Made by a program: the position numbers and the translations under genes. The notes below the pieces were generated by a model. That model had not been told where the DNA came from and did no database searches. It saw only the letters and a list, made by a program, of their open reading frames with translations. 64,000 nt of DNA, from contig NZ_NSGE01000003.1 of assembly GCF_002294985.1 (NCBI RefSeq), positions 558,001 to 622,000 of the forward strand, written 5' to 3'. Shown here piece after piece: positions 1-9,600 of this stretch. The stretch's first letter is position 1. Each line of letters opens with the position of its first letter. The stretch comes from Mesorhizobium sp. WSM3862. GTDB taxonomy: Bacteria > Pseudomonadota > Alphaproteobacteria > Rhizobiales > Rhizobiaceae.

Positions 1-40
1 TAGGACACACCATCCAGGATCACATAAGCGAGGAACTATA

Positions 41-1348
41 ATGGGGAACGATCTCGCCGCATTCGCCAAGGAGAACGGCGTCAAATACTTCATGATCTCC
101 TACACCGACCTGTTCGGCGGGCAGCGTGCCAAGCTGGTGCCGGCGCAGGCGATCGCCGACATGCAGAAGGACGGCGCGGGATTTGCCGGCTTCGCCACGT
201 GGCTCGATCTCACGCCGGCGCACCCCGACATGCTGGCGGTGCCGGATCCGGATTCGGTGATCCAGCTGCCGTGGAAGCCGGAGGTAGCCTGGGTGGCCGC
301 CACCTGCGTGATGGACGACAAGCTCGTCGACCAGGCGCCGCGCAACACGCTGAAGCGCCTGATCGAAGAGGCCGCCCGCGACGGCATGCATGTCAAGACC
401 GGCATCGAGGCCGAGTTCTTCCTGATCTCGCCGGACGGCAGCGCTATCTCCGACCAGTACGACACGGCGTCGAAACCCTGCTACGACCAGCAAGCGGTGA
501 TGCGCCGCTACGACGTGATCGCCGAGATCTGCGACCATATGCTGGCGCTGGGCTGGGGTCCGTACCAGAACGACCATGAGGACGCCAACGGTCAGTTCGA
601 GATGAACTGGACCTTCGATCACGCGCTGGCGACCGCCGACAAGCATTCTTTCTTCAAGTTCATGGTCAAGTCAGTTGCGGAAAAGCATGGGCTCCGCGCG
701 ACTTTCATGCCCAAGCCCTTTCAGGGCCTGACCGGCAATGGCTGCCATGCGCACATCTCGGTGTGGGACGAGACCGGCAAGACCAATGTCTTCGCCGACA
801 ATTCGGAGGAACTCGGCCTGTCCGCCAAGGGCAGGAACTTCCTCGGCGGCATCATGAAGCATGCTTCGGCGCTTGCCGCGATCACCAACCCGACGGTCAA
901 TTCCTACAAGCGCATCAACGCGCCGCGCACCATTTCGGGCGCGACGTGGGCGCCAAACACGGTGACCTGGACCGGTAACAACCGTACCCACATGGTGCGC
1001 GTGCCGGGACCGGGCCGCTTCGAGCTGCGTCTGCCGGACGGCGCCGCCAATCCCTATTTGCTGCAGGCAGTGATCATCGCCGCCGGCCTCGACGGCATCC
1101 GCTCGAAGGCCGACCCCGGCAAGCGCTACGACATCGACATGTACCAGTTCGGTCATACGGTAACGGATGCGCCGAAACTGCCGCTCAACCTGCTCGATGC
1201 GCTGCGTGAGTTCGACAAGGACAAATCGCTGAAGGCGGCGCTGGGTGAGGAATTTTCGTCGGCATATCTAAAGCTGAAGCAGCAGGAATGGAATTCCTAT
1301 GCTTCGCACTTCACGCAGTGGGAGCGCGACCACACGCTGGACATCTAA
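41..1348 (+). CDS. gmaS: Glutamine synthetase type III-like, probable gamma-glutamylmethylamide synthetase
   Basis: A 435-residue ATP-dependent ligase of the glutamine synthetase fold. Visible GS motifs are the metal-binding GIEAEFFL near residue 123, the nucleotide/glutamate segment GNGCHAHISVWD near 233, and RTISGATWAPNTVTW followed by GRFELRLPDGAANPYL near 298-345. The length fits GlnT/GmaS rather than GlnA (about 470). A sarcosine-oxidase-type operon follows 70 bp downstream, which is the usual setting of GmaS. GmaS joins glutamate and methylamine in the N-methylglutamate pathway of methylamine use. The RBS GAGGAA lies 7 bases before the ATG. A TAG at positions 1-3 could end an upstream gene, where the mgsABC/glxBCD genes would be expected; they are outside the window. 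An ordinary type III glutamine synthetase is the alternative, since sequence alone does not separate the two substrates. Confidence 0.8.
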   Translation: MGNDLAAFAKENGVKYFMISYTDLFGGQRAKLVPAQAIADMQKDGAGFAGFATWLDLTPAHPDMLAVPDPDSVIQLPWKPEVAWVAATCVMDDKLVDQAPRNTLKRLIEEAARDGMHVKTGIEAEFFLISPDGSAISDQYDTASKPCYDQQAVMRRYDVIAEICDHMLALGWGPYQNDHEDANGQFEMNWTFDHALATADKHSFFKFMVKSVAEKHGLRATFMPKPFQGLTGNGCHAHISVWDETGKTNVFADNSEELGLSAKGRNFLGGIMKHASALAAITNPTVNSYKRINAPRTISGATWAPNTVTWTGNNRTHMVRVPGPGRFELRLPDGAANPYLLQAVIIAAGLDGIRSKADPGKRYDIDMYQFGHTVTDAPKLPLNLLDALREFDKDKSLKAALGEEFSSAYLKLKQQEWNSYASHFTQWERDHTLDI

Positions 1349-1418
1349 AGCCCGTCGGCCGTGCAATCCGATGCGATAGAGAAGAGTCGGCGTGGGCGAG
1401 CGGCCTCGGAATGATTTC

Positions 1419-2672
1419 ATGAAATACTCGATCTTCTCGCTCGCCCGTGCCGCCCTCTCCGGCCACAAGACCTGGAAGCCGACCTGGCGGGATGCGGCTC
1501 CGAAGGATCGCTACGACGTGGTGATCATCGGCGGCGGCGGCCACGGGCTGGCGACCGCCTGGTTCCTCGCCAGCGAGTTTGGCATCCGCAACGTCGCCGT
1601 GCTGGAGAAGGGCTGGATCGGCTCCGGCAATGCCGGCCGCAACACCACCATCATCCGCTCCAACTACGGCCTGCCCGGCAACACCGGCTTCTATGAACTG
1701 TCGATGAAGCTGTGGGAGCGGATGGAGCAGGATTTGAACTACAACGCGATGGTCAGCCAGCGCGGCGTCATCAACCTCTACCATTCCGACGCGCAGCGCG
1801 ACGCCTTTGCCCGACGCGGCAACACCATGCGCATCAACGGCATTGATGCCGAGCTGCTCGACCAGGCGGCGCTCAGGAAGATGATGCCGTTCCTGAACTT
1901 CGACAATGCGCGCTTCCCGGTGCAGGGCGGGCTGTTGCAGCGGCGCGGCGGCACGGCGCGTCACGATGCCGTGGTGTGGGGCTATGCGCACGCGGCGAGC
2001 GAGCTCGGCGTCGACATCATCCAGAACTGCGAAGTCACCAGCTTCCTGCGCGACACCAACGGCAAGGTCTCCGGCGTCGAGACCTCGCGCGGCCGGATCG
2101 GCGCCGGCAAGGTCGGCATGGCGGTCGCGGGCAGTTCCTCACGCGTCGCGGCGATGGCCGGACTGCGCCTGCCGATCGAGAGCCATGTACTGCAGGCCTT
2201 CGTCTCCGAAGCGATCAAGCCGCTCCTGCCCAACGTCATGACCTTCGGCGCCGGGCATTTCTATGTCAGCCAGTCGGACAAGGGCGGGCTGGTCTTCGGC
2301 GGCGACATCGACGGCTACAACTCCTATGCCCAGCGCGGCAATCTGCCTGTCGTGGAGGATGTCTGCGAAGGCGGCATGGCGCTGATCCCGATGATCGGCC
2401 GCGTGCGGCTCCTGCGCCAATGGGGCGGCATCATGGACATGTCGATGGACGGCTCGCCGATCATCGACAAGAGCCCGGTCGACGGCCTCTATCTCAATGC
2501 CGGCTGGTGCTATGGCGGCTTCAAGGCGACGCCTGGCTCCGGCTTCGTCTTTGCTCATCTCATCGCCCGCGATCAATCGCACAAGGAAGCCGCCCGCTTC
2601 CGCCTCGACCGGTTCCAGCGCGGCGCCATGATTGACGAGAAGGGCCAGGGCGCCCAACCGAACCTCCATTGA
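1419..2672 (+). CDS. soxB: Sarcosine oxidase beta subunit / N-methylglutamate dehydrogenase subunit A
   Basis: A 417-residue flavoprotein of the DAO family. The N-terminal dinucleotide fold is YDVVIIGGGGHGLATAWFL near residue 30, followed by GSGNAGRNTTIIRSNYG. The segment GGTARHDAVVWGYAHAA (about residue 175) carries the His that holds covalent FMN in heterotetrameric sarcosine oxidases. The C-terminal WCYGGFKATPGSG is typical of SoxB. The ATG at 1419 gives the usual family start MKYSIFSL; a GTG at 1392 would add nine residues that do not look conserved. It sits between gmaS and soxD. With soxDAG it should form the alpha-beta-gamma-delta enzyme that demethylates sarcosine or N-methylglutamate. 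The adjacent gmaS favours N-methylglutamate (mgdA). Confidence 0.88.
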   Translation: MKYSIFSLARAALSGHKTWKPTWRDAAPKDRYDVVIIGGGGHGLATAWFLASEFGIRNVAVLEKGWIGSGNAGRNTTIIRSNYGLPGNTGFYELSMKLWERMEQDLNYNAMVSQRGVINLYHSDAQRDAFARRGNTMRINGIDAELLDQAALRKMMPFLNFDNARFPVQGGLLQRRGGTARHDAVVWGYAHAASELGVDIIQNCEVTSFLRDTNGKVSGVETSRGRIGAGKVGMAVAGSSSRVAAMAGLRLPIESHVLQAFVSEAIKPLLPNVMTFGAGHFYVSQSDKGGLVFGGDIDGYNSYAQRGNLPVVEDVCEGGMALIPMIGRVRLLRQWGGIMDMSMDGSPIIDKSPVDGLYLNAGWCYGGFKATPGSGFVFAHLIARDQSHKEAARFRLDRFQRGAMIDEKGQGAQPNLH

Positions 2673-2682
2673 AGACCCGACC

Positions 2683-2958
2683 ATGCGCATAGTCTGTCCC
2701 TTCTGCGGCGAACGCGAACTCGGCGAGTTCACCTATCTCGGCGACGCCAAGCCGCAGCGCCCGCCTGCCGATGCCGGTGAAGACGCCGTCTACGACTACG
2801 TCTACCTGCGCGACAACATCGCCGGTGTGATGAGCGAGCATTGGTATCACGGCGGCGGCTGCCGGGCCTGGCTGAAGGTCACGCGCAACACGCTGACGCA
2901 TGAGATTTCGGCTGTCGAGCCGGCGGCGGGCGCCGGCTCCGCCAAGGTTGGTGCTTGA
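2683..2958 (+). CDS. soxD: Sarcosine oxidase delta subunit / N-methylglutamate dehydrogenase small subunit
   Basis: A 91-residue protein, the normal size for SoxD. The start MRIVCPFCGERE provides two of the zinc-ligand cysteines (CPFC), and HGGGCRAW near residue 60 supplies the other two ligands (His and Cys). SoxD is the small zinc-containing subunit of the heterotetramer and has no catalytic role of its own. ATG 2683 lies 10 bp after the soxB stop. An in-frame extension upstream to 2632 would overlap soxB and is not needed. Its stop overlaps the start of soxA in a TGATG junction, so the two genes are translationally coupled. Confidence 0.88.
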   Translation: MRIVCPFCGERELGEFTYLGDAKPQRPPADAGEDAVYDYVYLRDNIAGVMSEHWYHGGGCRAWLKVTRNTLTHEISAVEPAAGAGSAKVGA

Positions 2959-5939
2959 TGCGCGGCAACCAGGCAAACCGTCTGGCCGCCGGCGGCCTTA
3001 TCGACCGCTCGACGCCGCTGAGCTTCCGCTTCGACGGCAAGACACTCTCCGGCTTCCAGGGCGATACGCTTGCCTCGGCGCTCGTCGCCAACGGCGTCAA
3101 GCTGGTCGGCCGCTCGTTCAAATATCACCGCCCGCGCGGCATCCTGACGGCGGGTTCGGAAGAGCCCAACGCGCTGGTCGAGCTGCGCAGTGGCGCAAGG
3201 CGCGAGCCGAACACCAAGGCAACGACCGCCGAGCTCTATGAAGGGCTCGAGGCCGCCAGCCAGAACCGCTGGCCGTCGCTCGATTTCGACGTCATGGCGG
3301 TCAACCGGCTCTTCGCGCCGATTTTCGTCGCCGGCTTCTACTACAAGACCTTCATGTGGCCGGCGAAGTTCTGGGAAGCGATCTACGAACCGGCGATCCG
3401 CCGCGCCGCCGGCCTCGGCCGCGCGGCGGGCATTCCCGATCCCGATCGCTATGACAAAGCGTGGGCGCATTGCGACGTGGCGGTCGCCGGCTCCGGTCCG
3501 GCCGGCCTGGCGGCGGCGCTTGCCGCCGCGCGCTGCGGCGCGCGCGTCATCCTGTGCGAGGAGGATTTTGTCCTCGGCGGGCGCTTGCTGGGCGATGGCG
3601 GTACGATCGACGGGCTGCCGGCGGCCGAATGGATTGCCCGTACCCTGGACGAACTCGCGGCGATGCCGGATGTTCGCATCATGACGCGCACGACGCTGTT
3701 CGGCGTCTATGACGGCGGTACCTATGGCGCGATCGAGCGCGTCAACGATCATCTGCCGGTACCGCCGGAACATCAGGTGCGCCAGCGGCTTTGGCGTATC
3801 GTCGCCAAGCACTGCATCGTCGCGGCGGGCGCGATCGAACGTCCCATCGTCTTTGCCGGCAACGATACGCCTGGCGTGATGATGGCGTCGGCCATGCGCA
3901 GCTACATCAACCGCTACGCCGCTGCACCGGCGCGACGTATTGCGCTGTTCACCAACAATGAGGATGGCTGGCGCACCGTGGAGGCGGCGATCGCAGCCGG
4001 ACTGCAGGTCGCTGCGGTGATCGATGGGCGGCCAGACGTTTCGCCGGCCCATCGCTCGCTGGCCGGCAAGGGCGGCTTCCCGGTGCTCAACGGCTCCGTC
4101 AGCGGCGTCGACGGCGGCAAGAACGGTGTGCGCAAGATTTCCGTGTCGCTGACCGGCGGCGCGCGCGCCGAAGTCGAGGCCGACGGGCTTGCCGTCTCCG
4201 GCGGCTGGAACCCGGCGGTCGGCCTCACCTCCCATCATCGCGGCCGGCCGAAATGGCGCGACGATATCGCCGCCTTCGTGCCGGACGGCGCGCCGCCCGG
4301 CATGGTGGCGGCAGGCGCGGCGAACGGCGCCTTCGGCCTTGGCGCCTGCCTGCGGGAAGGTTTCGAGGCAGGTGTTGCAGCGGCGCGCGATGCGGGACGG
4401 AGCGGCAGTCCCGGATCGGCGGCGATCGCCGACGACGAGGCCTTTTCGCTGACGCCGCTCTGGCATGTCGCGGGCAAGGGCAAGGCCTTCGTAGACCAGC
4501 AGCATGACGTGACGGCTTCCGATGTCGAGCTGGCGCAGCGCGAGGGTTTCGAGTCGGTCGAGCATCTGAAGCGCTACACGACGCTCGGCATGGCGACCGA
4601 CCAGGGCAAGACCTCGAATGTCGCCGGCCTCGCCATCATGGCGGCGGTATCGGGTAAATCCATTCCCGAAACCGGAACGACGATCTACCGGCCGCCTTAT
4701 GTGCCGGTCGCCATCGGCGCCTTCGCCGGTCCCCATCGCGACGAGAATTTCCATGCGACGCGGCTGACGCCGTCGCATCACTGGGCGGCCGAACAGGGCG
4801 CGGTGTTCGTCGACACCGGCCTGTGGAAGCGCGCGCAATGGTATCCGTTGCCCGGCGAAAAAGACTGGCTGGAATCGGTGACCCGCGAGGTCAAGGCGGT
4901 GCGAAGCGGCGTCGGCTTCTGCGATGTCTCGACGCTGGGCAAGATCGACGTGCACGGCCCGGATGCCGGCGCCTTCCTGGACCGCGTCTATATCAACGCG
5001 TTCTCCAGCCTCGCAGTTGGCAAAGCGCGTTACGGACTGATGCTGCGCGAGGACGGTGTCGTCTATGACGACGGCACCACCTCGCGCCTGGCCGAGGACC
5101 ATTATTTCCTCACAACCACCACCGCCAAGGCTGGGCTGGTGATGCAGCATCTCGAATTCTGCCGCCAGGTCCTGTTCCCCGAACTCGACGTGCAGCTGAC
5201 CTCGGTCTCCGACCAGTGGGCGCAATTCTCCATCGCCGGTCCGAAGACCCGCGATCTGCTGAAGGAGATCGTCGATCCGGCCGAGGACCTGTCGAACGAA
5301 GGCTTTCCGTTCATGGGCGCGCGCGAAGTCAAGCTGCGCGGCGACCTCAAGGCGAGGCTGTTCCGGATCTCCTTCTCCGGCGAGATGGCGTTCGAGATTT
5401 CGGTGCCGGCGCGCTACGGCGAGGCTCTGGTGCGCAACCTGCTGATCGCGGGAAAGCCGTTCGGCGTGACGCCTTACGGCACCGAGGCGCTCGGCGTGAT
5501 GCGCATCGAAAAGGGCCATGTCGCCGGACCGGAGCTCAACGGCACCACAACCGCTGCCGATCTCGGTCTCGGCAAGATGATGTCGACCAAGAAGGATTTC
5601 ATCGGCCGCGTCATGGCCGGCCGCGAAGCACTCGTCGCGCCGAACCGGCAGGTGGTCGTCGGCATCAAGCCGACCGACAAGGCGCGCCGCCTACGCTCCG
5701 GCGCGCACATCGTTCCCAAGGGCGAGACCCCCGGACCAGACAACGACCAGGGCTATGTAACCTCGGTCTGCTTCTCGCCGGTGCTCGACCAGTGGATCGG
5801 GCTCGGCCTCGTCGAGCGTGGCCGTGCGCGCATCGGCGAGATCGTGCGCGCGCATGATCCGCTGCGTGGCGAGGAGTACGATGTCGAGCTCTGCAATTCC
5901 GTCTTCTACGATCCGGATGGAGGGCGCCAGCGTGGCTGA
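2958..5939 (+). CDS. soxA: Sarcosine oxidase alpha subunit / N-methylglutamate dehydrogenase large subunit
   Basis: A 993-residue alpha subunit of full family length. The N-terminal ferredoxin-like part contains FKYHRPRGILTAGSEEPNAL (about residues 55-75). A Rossmann fold DVAVAGSGPAGLAAALAAA follows near 175 and binds the noncovalent dinucleotide. The C-terminal third (about 600-990) is a GcvT-like aminomethyltransferase domain that accepts the methyl group as 5,10-methylene-tetrahydrofolate; GFCDVSTLGKIDVHGPDA and the GEMAFEISVP segment mark it. The start is ATG 2958, overlapping the soxD stop by one base. It overlaps soxG by 8 bases at the 3' end. Together with gmaS the operon would turn methylamine-derived N-methylglutamate into glutamate plus a C1 unit on folate. 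Confidence 0.88.
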   Translation: MRGNQANRLAAGGLIDRSTPLSFRFDGKTLSGFQGDTLASALVANGVKLVGRSFKYHRPRGILTAGSEEPNALVELRSGARREPNTKATTAELYEGLEAASQNRWPSLDFDVMAVNRLFAPIFVAGFYYKTFMWPAKFWEAIYEPAIRRAAGLGRAAGIPDPDRYDKAWAHCDVAVAGSGPAGLAAALAAARCGARVILCEEDFVLGGRLLGDGGTIDGLPAAEWIARTLDELAAMPDVRIMTRTTLFGVYDGGTYGAIERVNDHLPVPPEHQVRQRLWRIVAKHCIVAAGAIERPIVFAGNDTPGVMMASAMRSYINRYAAAPARRIALFTNNEDGWRTVEAAIAAGLQVAAVIDGRPDVSPAHRSLAGKGGFPVLNGSVSGVDGGKNGVRKISVSLTGGARAEVEADGLAVSGGWNPAVGLTSHHRGRPKWRDDIAAFVPDGAPPGMVAAGAANGAFGLGACLREGFEAGVAAARDAGRSGSPGSAAIADDEAFSLTPLWHVAGKGKAFVDQQHDVTASDVELAQREGFESVEHLKRYTTLGMATDQGKTSNVAGLAIMAAVSGKSIPETGTTIYRPPYVPVAIGAFAGPHRDENFHATRLTPSHHWAAEQGAVFVDTGLWKRAQWYPLPGEKDWLESVTREVKAVRSGVGFCDVSTLGKIDVHGPDAGAFLDRVYINAFSSLAVGKARYGLMLREDGVVYDDGTTSRLAEDHYFLTTTTAKAGLVMQHLEFCRQVLFPELDVQLTSVSDQWAQFSIAGPKTRDLLKEIVDPAEDLSNEGFPFMGAREVKLRGDLKARLFRISFSGEMAFEISVPARYGEALVRNLLIAGKPFGVTPYGTEALGVMRIEKGHVAGPELNGTTTAADLGLGKMMSTKKDFIGRVMAGREALVAPNRQVVVGIKPTDKARRLRSGAHIVPKGETPGPDNDQGYVTSVCFSPVLDQWIGLGLVERGRARIGEIVRAHDPLRGEEYDVELCNSVFYDPDGGRQRG

Positions 5940-6558
5940 TTTTTCCTGGTACATCCGCAGCCCGCTCGAGCGCGCCCTGGTCGCCGGCCGTTATGGCGCG
6001 CCGGGCGAAGCCGGCGTGTCGCTGACCGAGATCCGCAATTTCGACCTCGTTCAGGTGATGGCGCGGCGCGGCAAGGCGGCCGAGACGGTCAATGCCGCGA
6101 AGGCTCGCTTCGGCGTCGGCGCGCCGGAAACACCCGAGGCGGTCGACACGACCGACGCGACGCTGATCTGGTCAGGACCGGACCAGTTTCTGGTGCTGTC
6201 GAGAGGCGGCGGGCAAAGGATGGAGACCCTTGCCCGCGTGTTTGCCGGTTTGGCCTCGCTTTCCGATCAATCACATGCGCGCGCGTTGATCAGCGTTTCC
6301 GGCGACAAGGCGCGCACGATGCTGGCCAAGGTGTCGTCGATCGACCTGCACCCCGAAATGTTCCCGGTCGGCACGGCAGCCGCCACCTCGATCGACCATA
6401 CCAGCGTGACGCTCTGGCGCGGGAAGAACCGACAAGACGGCCAGGCCGTGTTCAACCTCTTGGTATTCGCAACCTTCGCCGAAAGCCTGTGGCACACGAT
6501 GCTCGACTCGGCCGCGGAGTATGGCGTGACGATCGCGCATTCCGAGGAATTGGCGTAG
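5932..6558 (+). CDS. soxG: Sarcosine oxidase gamma subunit / N-methylglutamate dehydrogenase subunit
   Basis: A 208-residue SoxG-family protein. Like the C-terminus of SoxA it is a degenerate relative of GcvT-type folate proteins and helps form the fourth subunit. Recognisable segments are SLTEIRNFDLVQVMARRG near residue 28, LIWSGPDQFLVLS near 78, and FNLLVFATFAESLWHTML near the end. I placed the start at GTG 5932 (VADFSWYIRSPLERA) because GGAGGG lies 8 bases upstream and the overlap with soxA is then only 8 bases. ATG 5917 is a possible alternative that adds five residues. It is the last gene of the gmaS-soxBDAG unit and is followed by a GC-rich hairpin. Confidence 0.85.
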   Translation: MADFSWYIRSPLERALVAGRYGAPGEAGVSLTEIRNFDLVQVMARRGKAAETVNAAKARFGVGAPETPEAVDTTDATLIWSGPDQFLVLSRGGGQRMETLARVFAGLASLSDQSHARALISVSGDKARTMLAKVSSIDLHPEMFPVGTAAATSIDHTSVTLWRGKNRQDGQAVFNLLVFATFAESLWHTMLDSAAEYGVTIAHSEELA

Positions 6559-6559
6559 G

Positions 6560-6593
6560 CGCCTCGCCGAGCGCGCCGCGGCGGCGAGAGGCG
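6560..6593 (+). terminator. Possible terminator after soxG
   Basis: GC-rich imperfect hairpin: CGCCTCGCCG (6560-6569) faces CGGCGAGAGGCG (6582-6593) with a two-base bulge, followed by TTCTTTC. It lies just after the soxG stop and between convergent genes, where a terminator is expected. Confidence 0.4.
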
Positions 6594-6660
6594 TTCTTTC
6601 GATGCGCATCATCCGCCACGGGCTTTCGCCGATGGCGGATGATTCGAGGTTGCCACCTTC

Positions 6661-9600
6661 TTATTCCGCAGCCAGCGCCAGCTGCGGTCTTTCGATGCCT
6701 TCGACCTGTTCCGGCTCCTGCGCCTGCTCGCCTGTCTTGGCCGTCTTGGGCTCGCGGCCGAAGAACAGGGCATAGCCCGCCGGCAGCACCAGGATGGTGA
6801 GCACGGTGGCGACGAGGATGCCGCCCATCATGGCGTAGGCCAGAGGCCCCCAGAAGACGGCGCGCGAGATCGGGATCAGCGCAAGCACCGCGGTCAGCGC
6901 CGTCAGCATGATCGGGCGGAAGCGGCGCACCGCAGCGCCGACGATCGCTTCCGATCGATCCATGCCGGCGGTGATGTCTTGGTCGATCTGGTCGACCAGA
7001 ATGATCGAGTTTCGCATGATGATGCCAAGCAGCGCGATGACGCCGAGGATGGCGACAAAGCCGAACGGCGCGCCGCTGATCAGAAGGGCTGCCGCGGCGC
7101 CGATGATGCCCAGCGGGCCGGTGGCCAGCACCAGCATCGACTTGCCGAAATGCTGCAGCTGGACCATCAGCAAGATGACGATGACGGCCAGCATGATCGG
7201 TGCCTTGGCGGCGATCGAGGCCTGGCTTTCGGCCGAGTCCTCCGCGCCGCCCTGGACCTCGATCTTGTAGCCGGGCGCAAGGCCGGCGCGGAGGTCCTTC
7301 ATGTCGTTGTACATCTTGGTGACGACGTCGTTCGACTGCACGCCATCCGGCAACGTGGCGCGCACGCTGATGGTCGGCAGACGGTCGCGCCGCCACTCTA
7401 TGCCCTGCTCCATCACCGGCACCACCTTCGCCACCTGGGACAGCGGCACGGAGCCACCGAAGTCGGTCGGGATATAGACGGAGTCGACCGAGGAGAGCAG
7501 ATGACGGGTCGCCTCCGGCTCGCGGGCGACGATCGAGACCGTCTCTTCGCCGTCGCGGAAATCGTCGAGCGGCGCACCGGACATCGTTGCCTGCAGCATC
7601 TGGCGAATGCGCTGCGATGTGACGCCTAGTGCCCGGGCTCGGTCCTGGTCGATCACCAGCTTCATCGCCGGCACCGGCTCCAGCCAGTCGTCATGGACGG
7701 CGCCGAGCAGCGGGTTTGCTTCGAACCTTGCCTTCACCTCGTCGGCGATGCGGCGCACCTCCTGGCGATCCGGCCCGATGATGCGCATTTGCACCGGCCA
7801 GCCGGTCGGCGGTCCGAGGAACAAACGATCGACCTTGGCGCGGATCGACGGGAAGTCCTTGGCGAGAATGCCTCGCATCTTGACGATCAGCCGCTCGCGC
7901 GCCGGCTCATCCTTGGCCATCACCAGAAGCTGGGCGAAGTTCGGATTGCGAAGCTGCTGGTCGAGCGGCAGGAAGAAGCGCGGGGCGCCCTCGCCGATAT
8001 AGGTGGCGATGAAGCGCTTGTCCTGGTCGTCCATCATCTTCGCTTCGAGCGCCTTGGCTTGGTTCTCGACCTCCTTGATCGAGGTACCTTCCGGCAGCCA
8101 GAGATCGACCAGGATTTCCGGACGTGACGACTGCGGGAAGAAGTTCTGCGGGATGAACTGGAAGGCCCAGAGGCTGGTGCCGAAAGTGACCAGCGTCATC
8201 GCCAGCACGATGATGCGGTGGCGCACGGCCCAGGTGACCGTCGCACGCAGCCGCCGGTAGAAGCCGGTATCGAAGACGTCGTGGTGGGTGCCGGCGTGCT
8301 TGCGCTGCTTCAGGATCATGTAGCCCAGCCAGGGCGTGAAATAGACCGCGACGAACCACGACACGACCAGTGCGATGCCGACGACATAGAACAGCGTGCG
8401 CACATATTCGCCCGCGGTGGAGGCCGCGAAGCCGACCGGGATGAAGCCCGCGGTGGTGATCAGCGTGCCGGTCAGCATCGGGAAGGCGGTCGAGGAATAG
8501 GCGAAGCTCGCCGCCTCGATCTTGACCAGCCCCTCCTCCAGCTTGCGCTCCATCATCTCGACGACGATCATGGCGTCGTCGACCAGCAGACCGAGCGCGA
8601 TGATCAGCGCGCCGAGCGAGATGCGCTGCAGGTCGATGCCGATCTCGTACATGATGGCGAAGGTGGCGGCTAAAACCAGCGGGATGGCGATGGCGATCAC
8701 CAGGCCGGAGCGCCAGCCGATCGACAGGAACGAGACGACGAGAACGATCAGCAACGCTTCGCCGAGCGCCTCCATGAATTCGTTGACGGCATCCTTGACC
8801 ACCTCCGGCTGGTCGGAGATCTGATCGACAGCAACGCCATAAGGCAGCCCCTCCTCGAAGCGCTTGTAGGTCGCCTCGACATCCTTACCGACGTCCCTGA
8901 CATTGAAGCCCTTGGCCATGACGACGCCGACCTGGACGCTTTCGTGGCCGTTGAAGCGGTACTTGCGCTCATAAGGGTCCTCGAGGCCGGAAGAGACCGT
9001 GGCGATGTCGCCAAGACGTGTCACCTGATTGCCGGCGCGCAGCCTCAGCTCGCGGATATCGGCGGCCTTGGTGACGTCGCCTTCGACCGAGATGCGAACC
9101 GAGCGCAGGCCGGTATCGACAGAGCCCGCCGGATCGACGGCGTTCTGCCCTTTCACGGCATTCTGCAGGTCAAGCACCGTCAGGCCGCGCTCGGCGAGCG
9201 CCTTGGAGGACACATCGATATAGATCTTCTCGGGCTGGTCGCCGATGATGACGGCCTTTTCGACGCCCGGCGTCGCCAGCAGCATGTCGCGCGCCTGAAC
9301 GGCGAATTTCTTCAGCTCGGGATAGGTGAAGCCGTCGCCGCTGATCGAATGCAGCGTGATGAAGGTGTCGCCGAACTCGTCGTTGAAATAGGGGCCGAGC
9401 AGGCCCTGCGGCAGTTCGTTGGCGATATCGCCGACCTTCTTGCGCACCTGGTAGAAGGCATCCTTCACCTCCTCGGCGTTGGTGTCGCCCTTTACCTGGA
9501 GCGTGATGATGGCGCTGCCGGCGCGGGTGTAGGAGCGGACAAAGTCGAGATGCGGCGTCTCCTGCAGCTTGCGCTCGATCTTGTTGACGACCTGGTCTTC

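Noticed and set aside
2847..5519. Open frame of 890 codons on the minus strand
   Set aside because: It is fully antisense to soxA, whose protein is complete and conserved. Its composition (Arg/His/Asp-rich, low hydrophobic patterning) is that of a GC-rich shadow frame.
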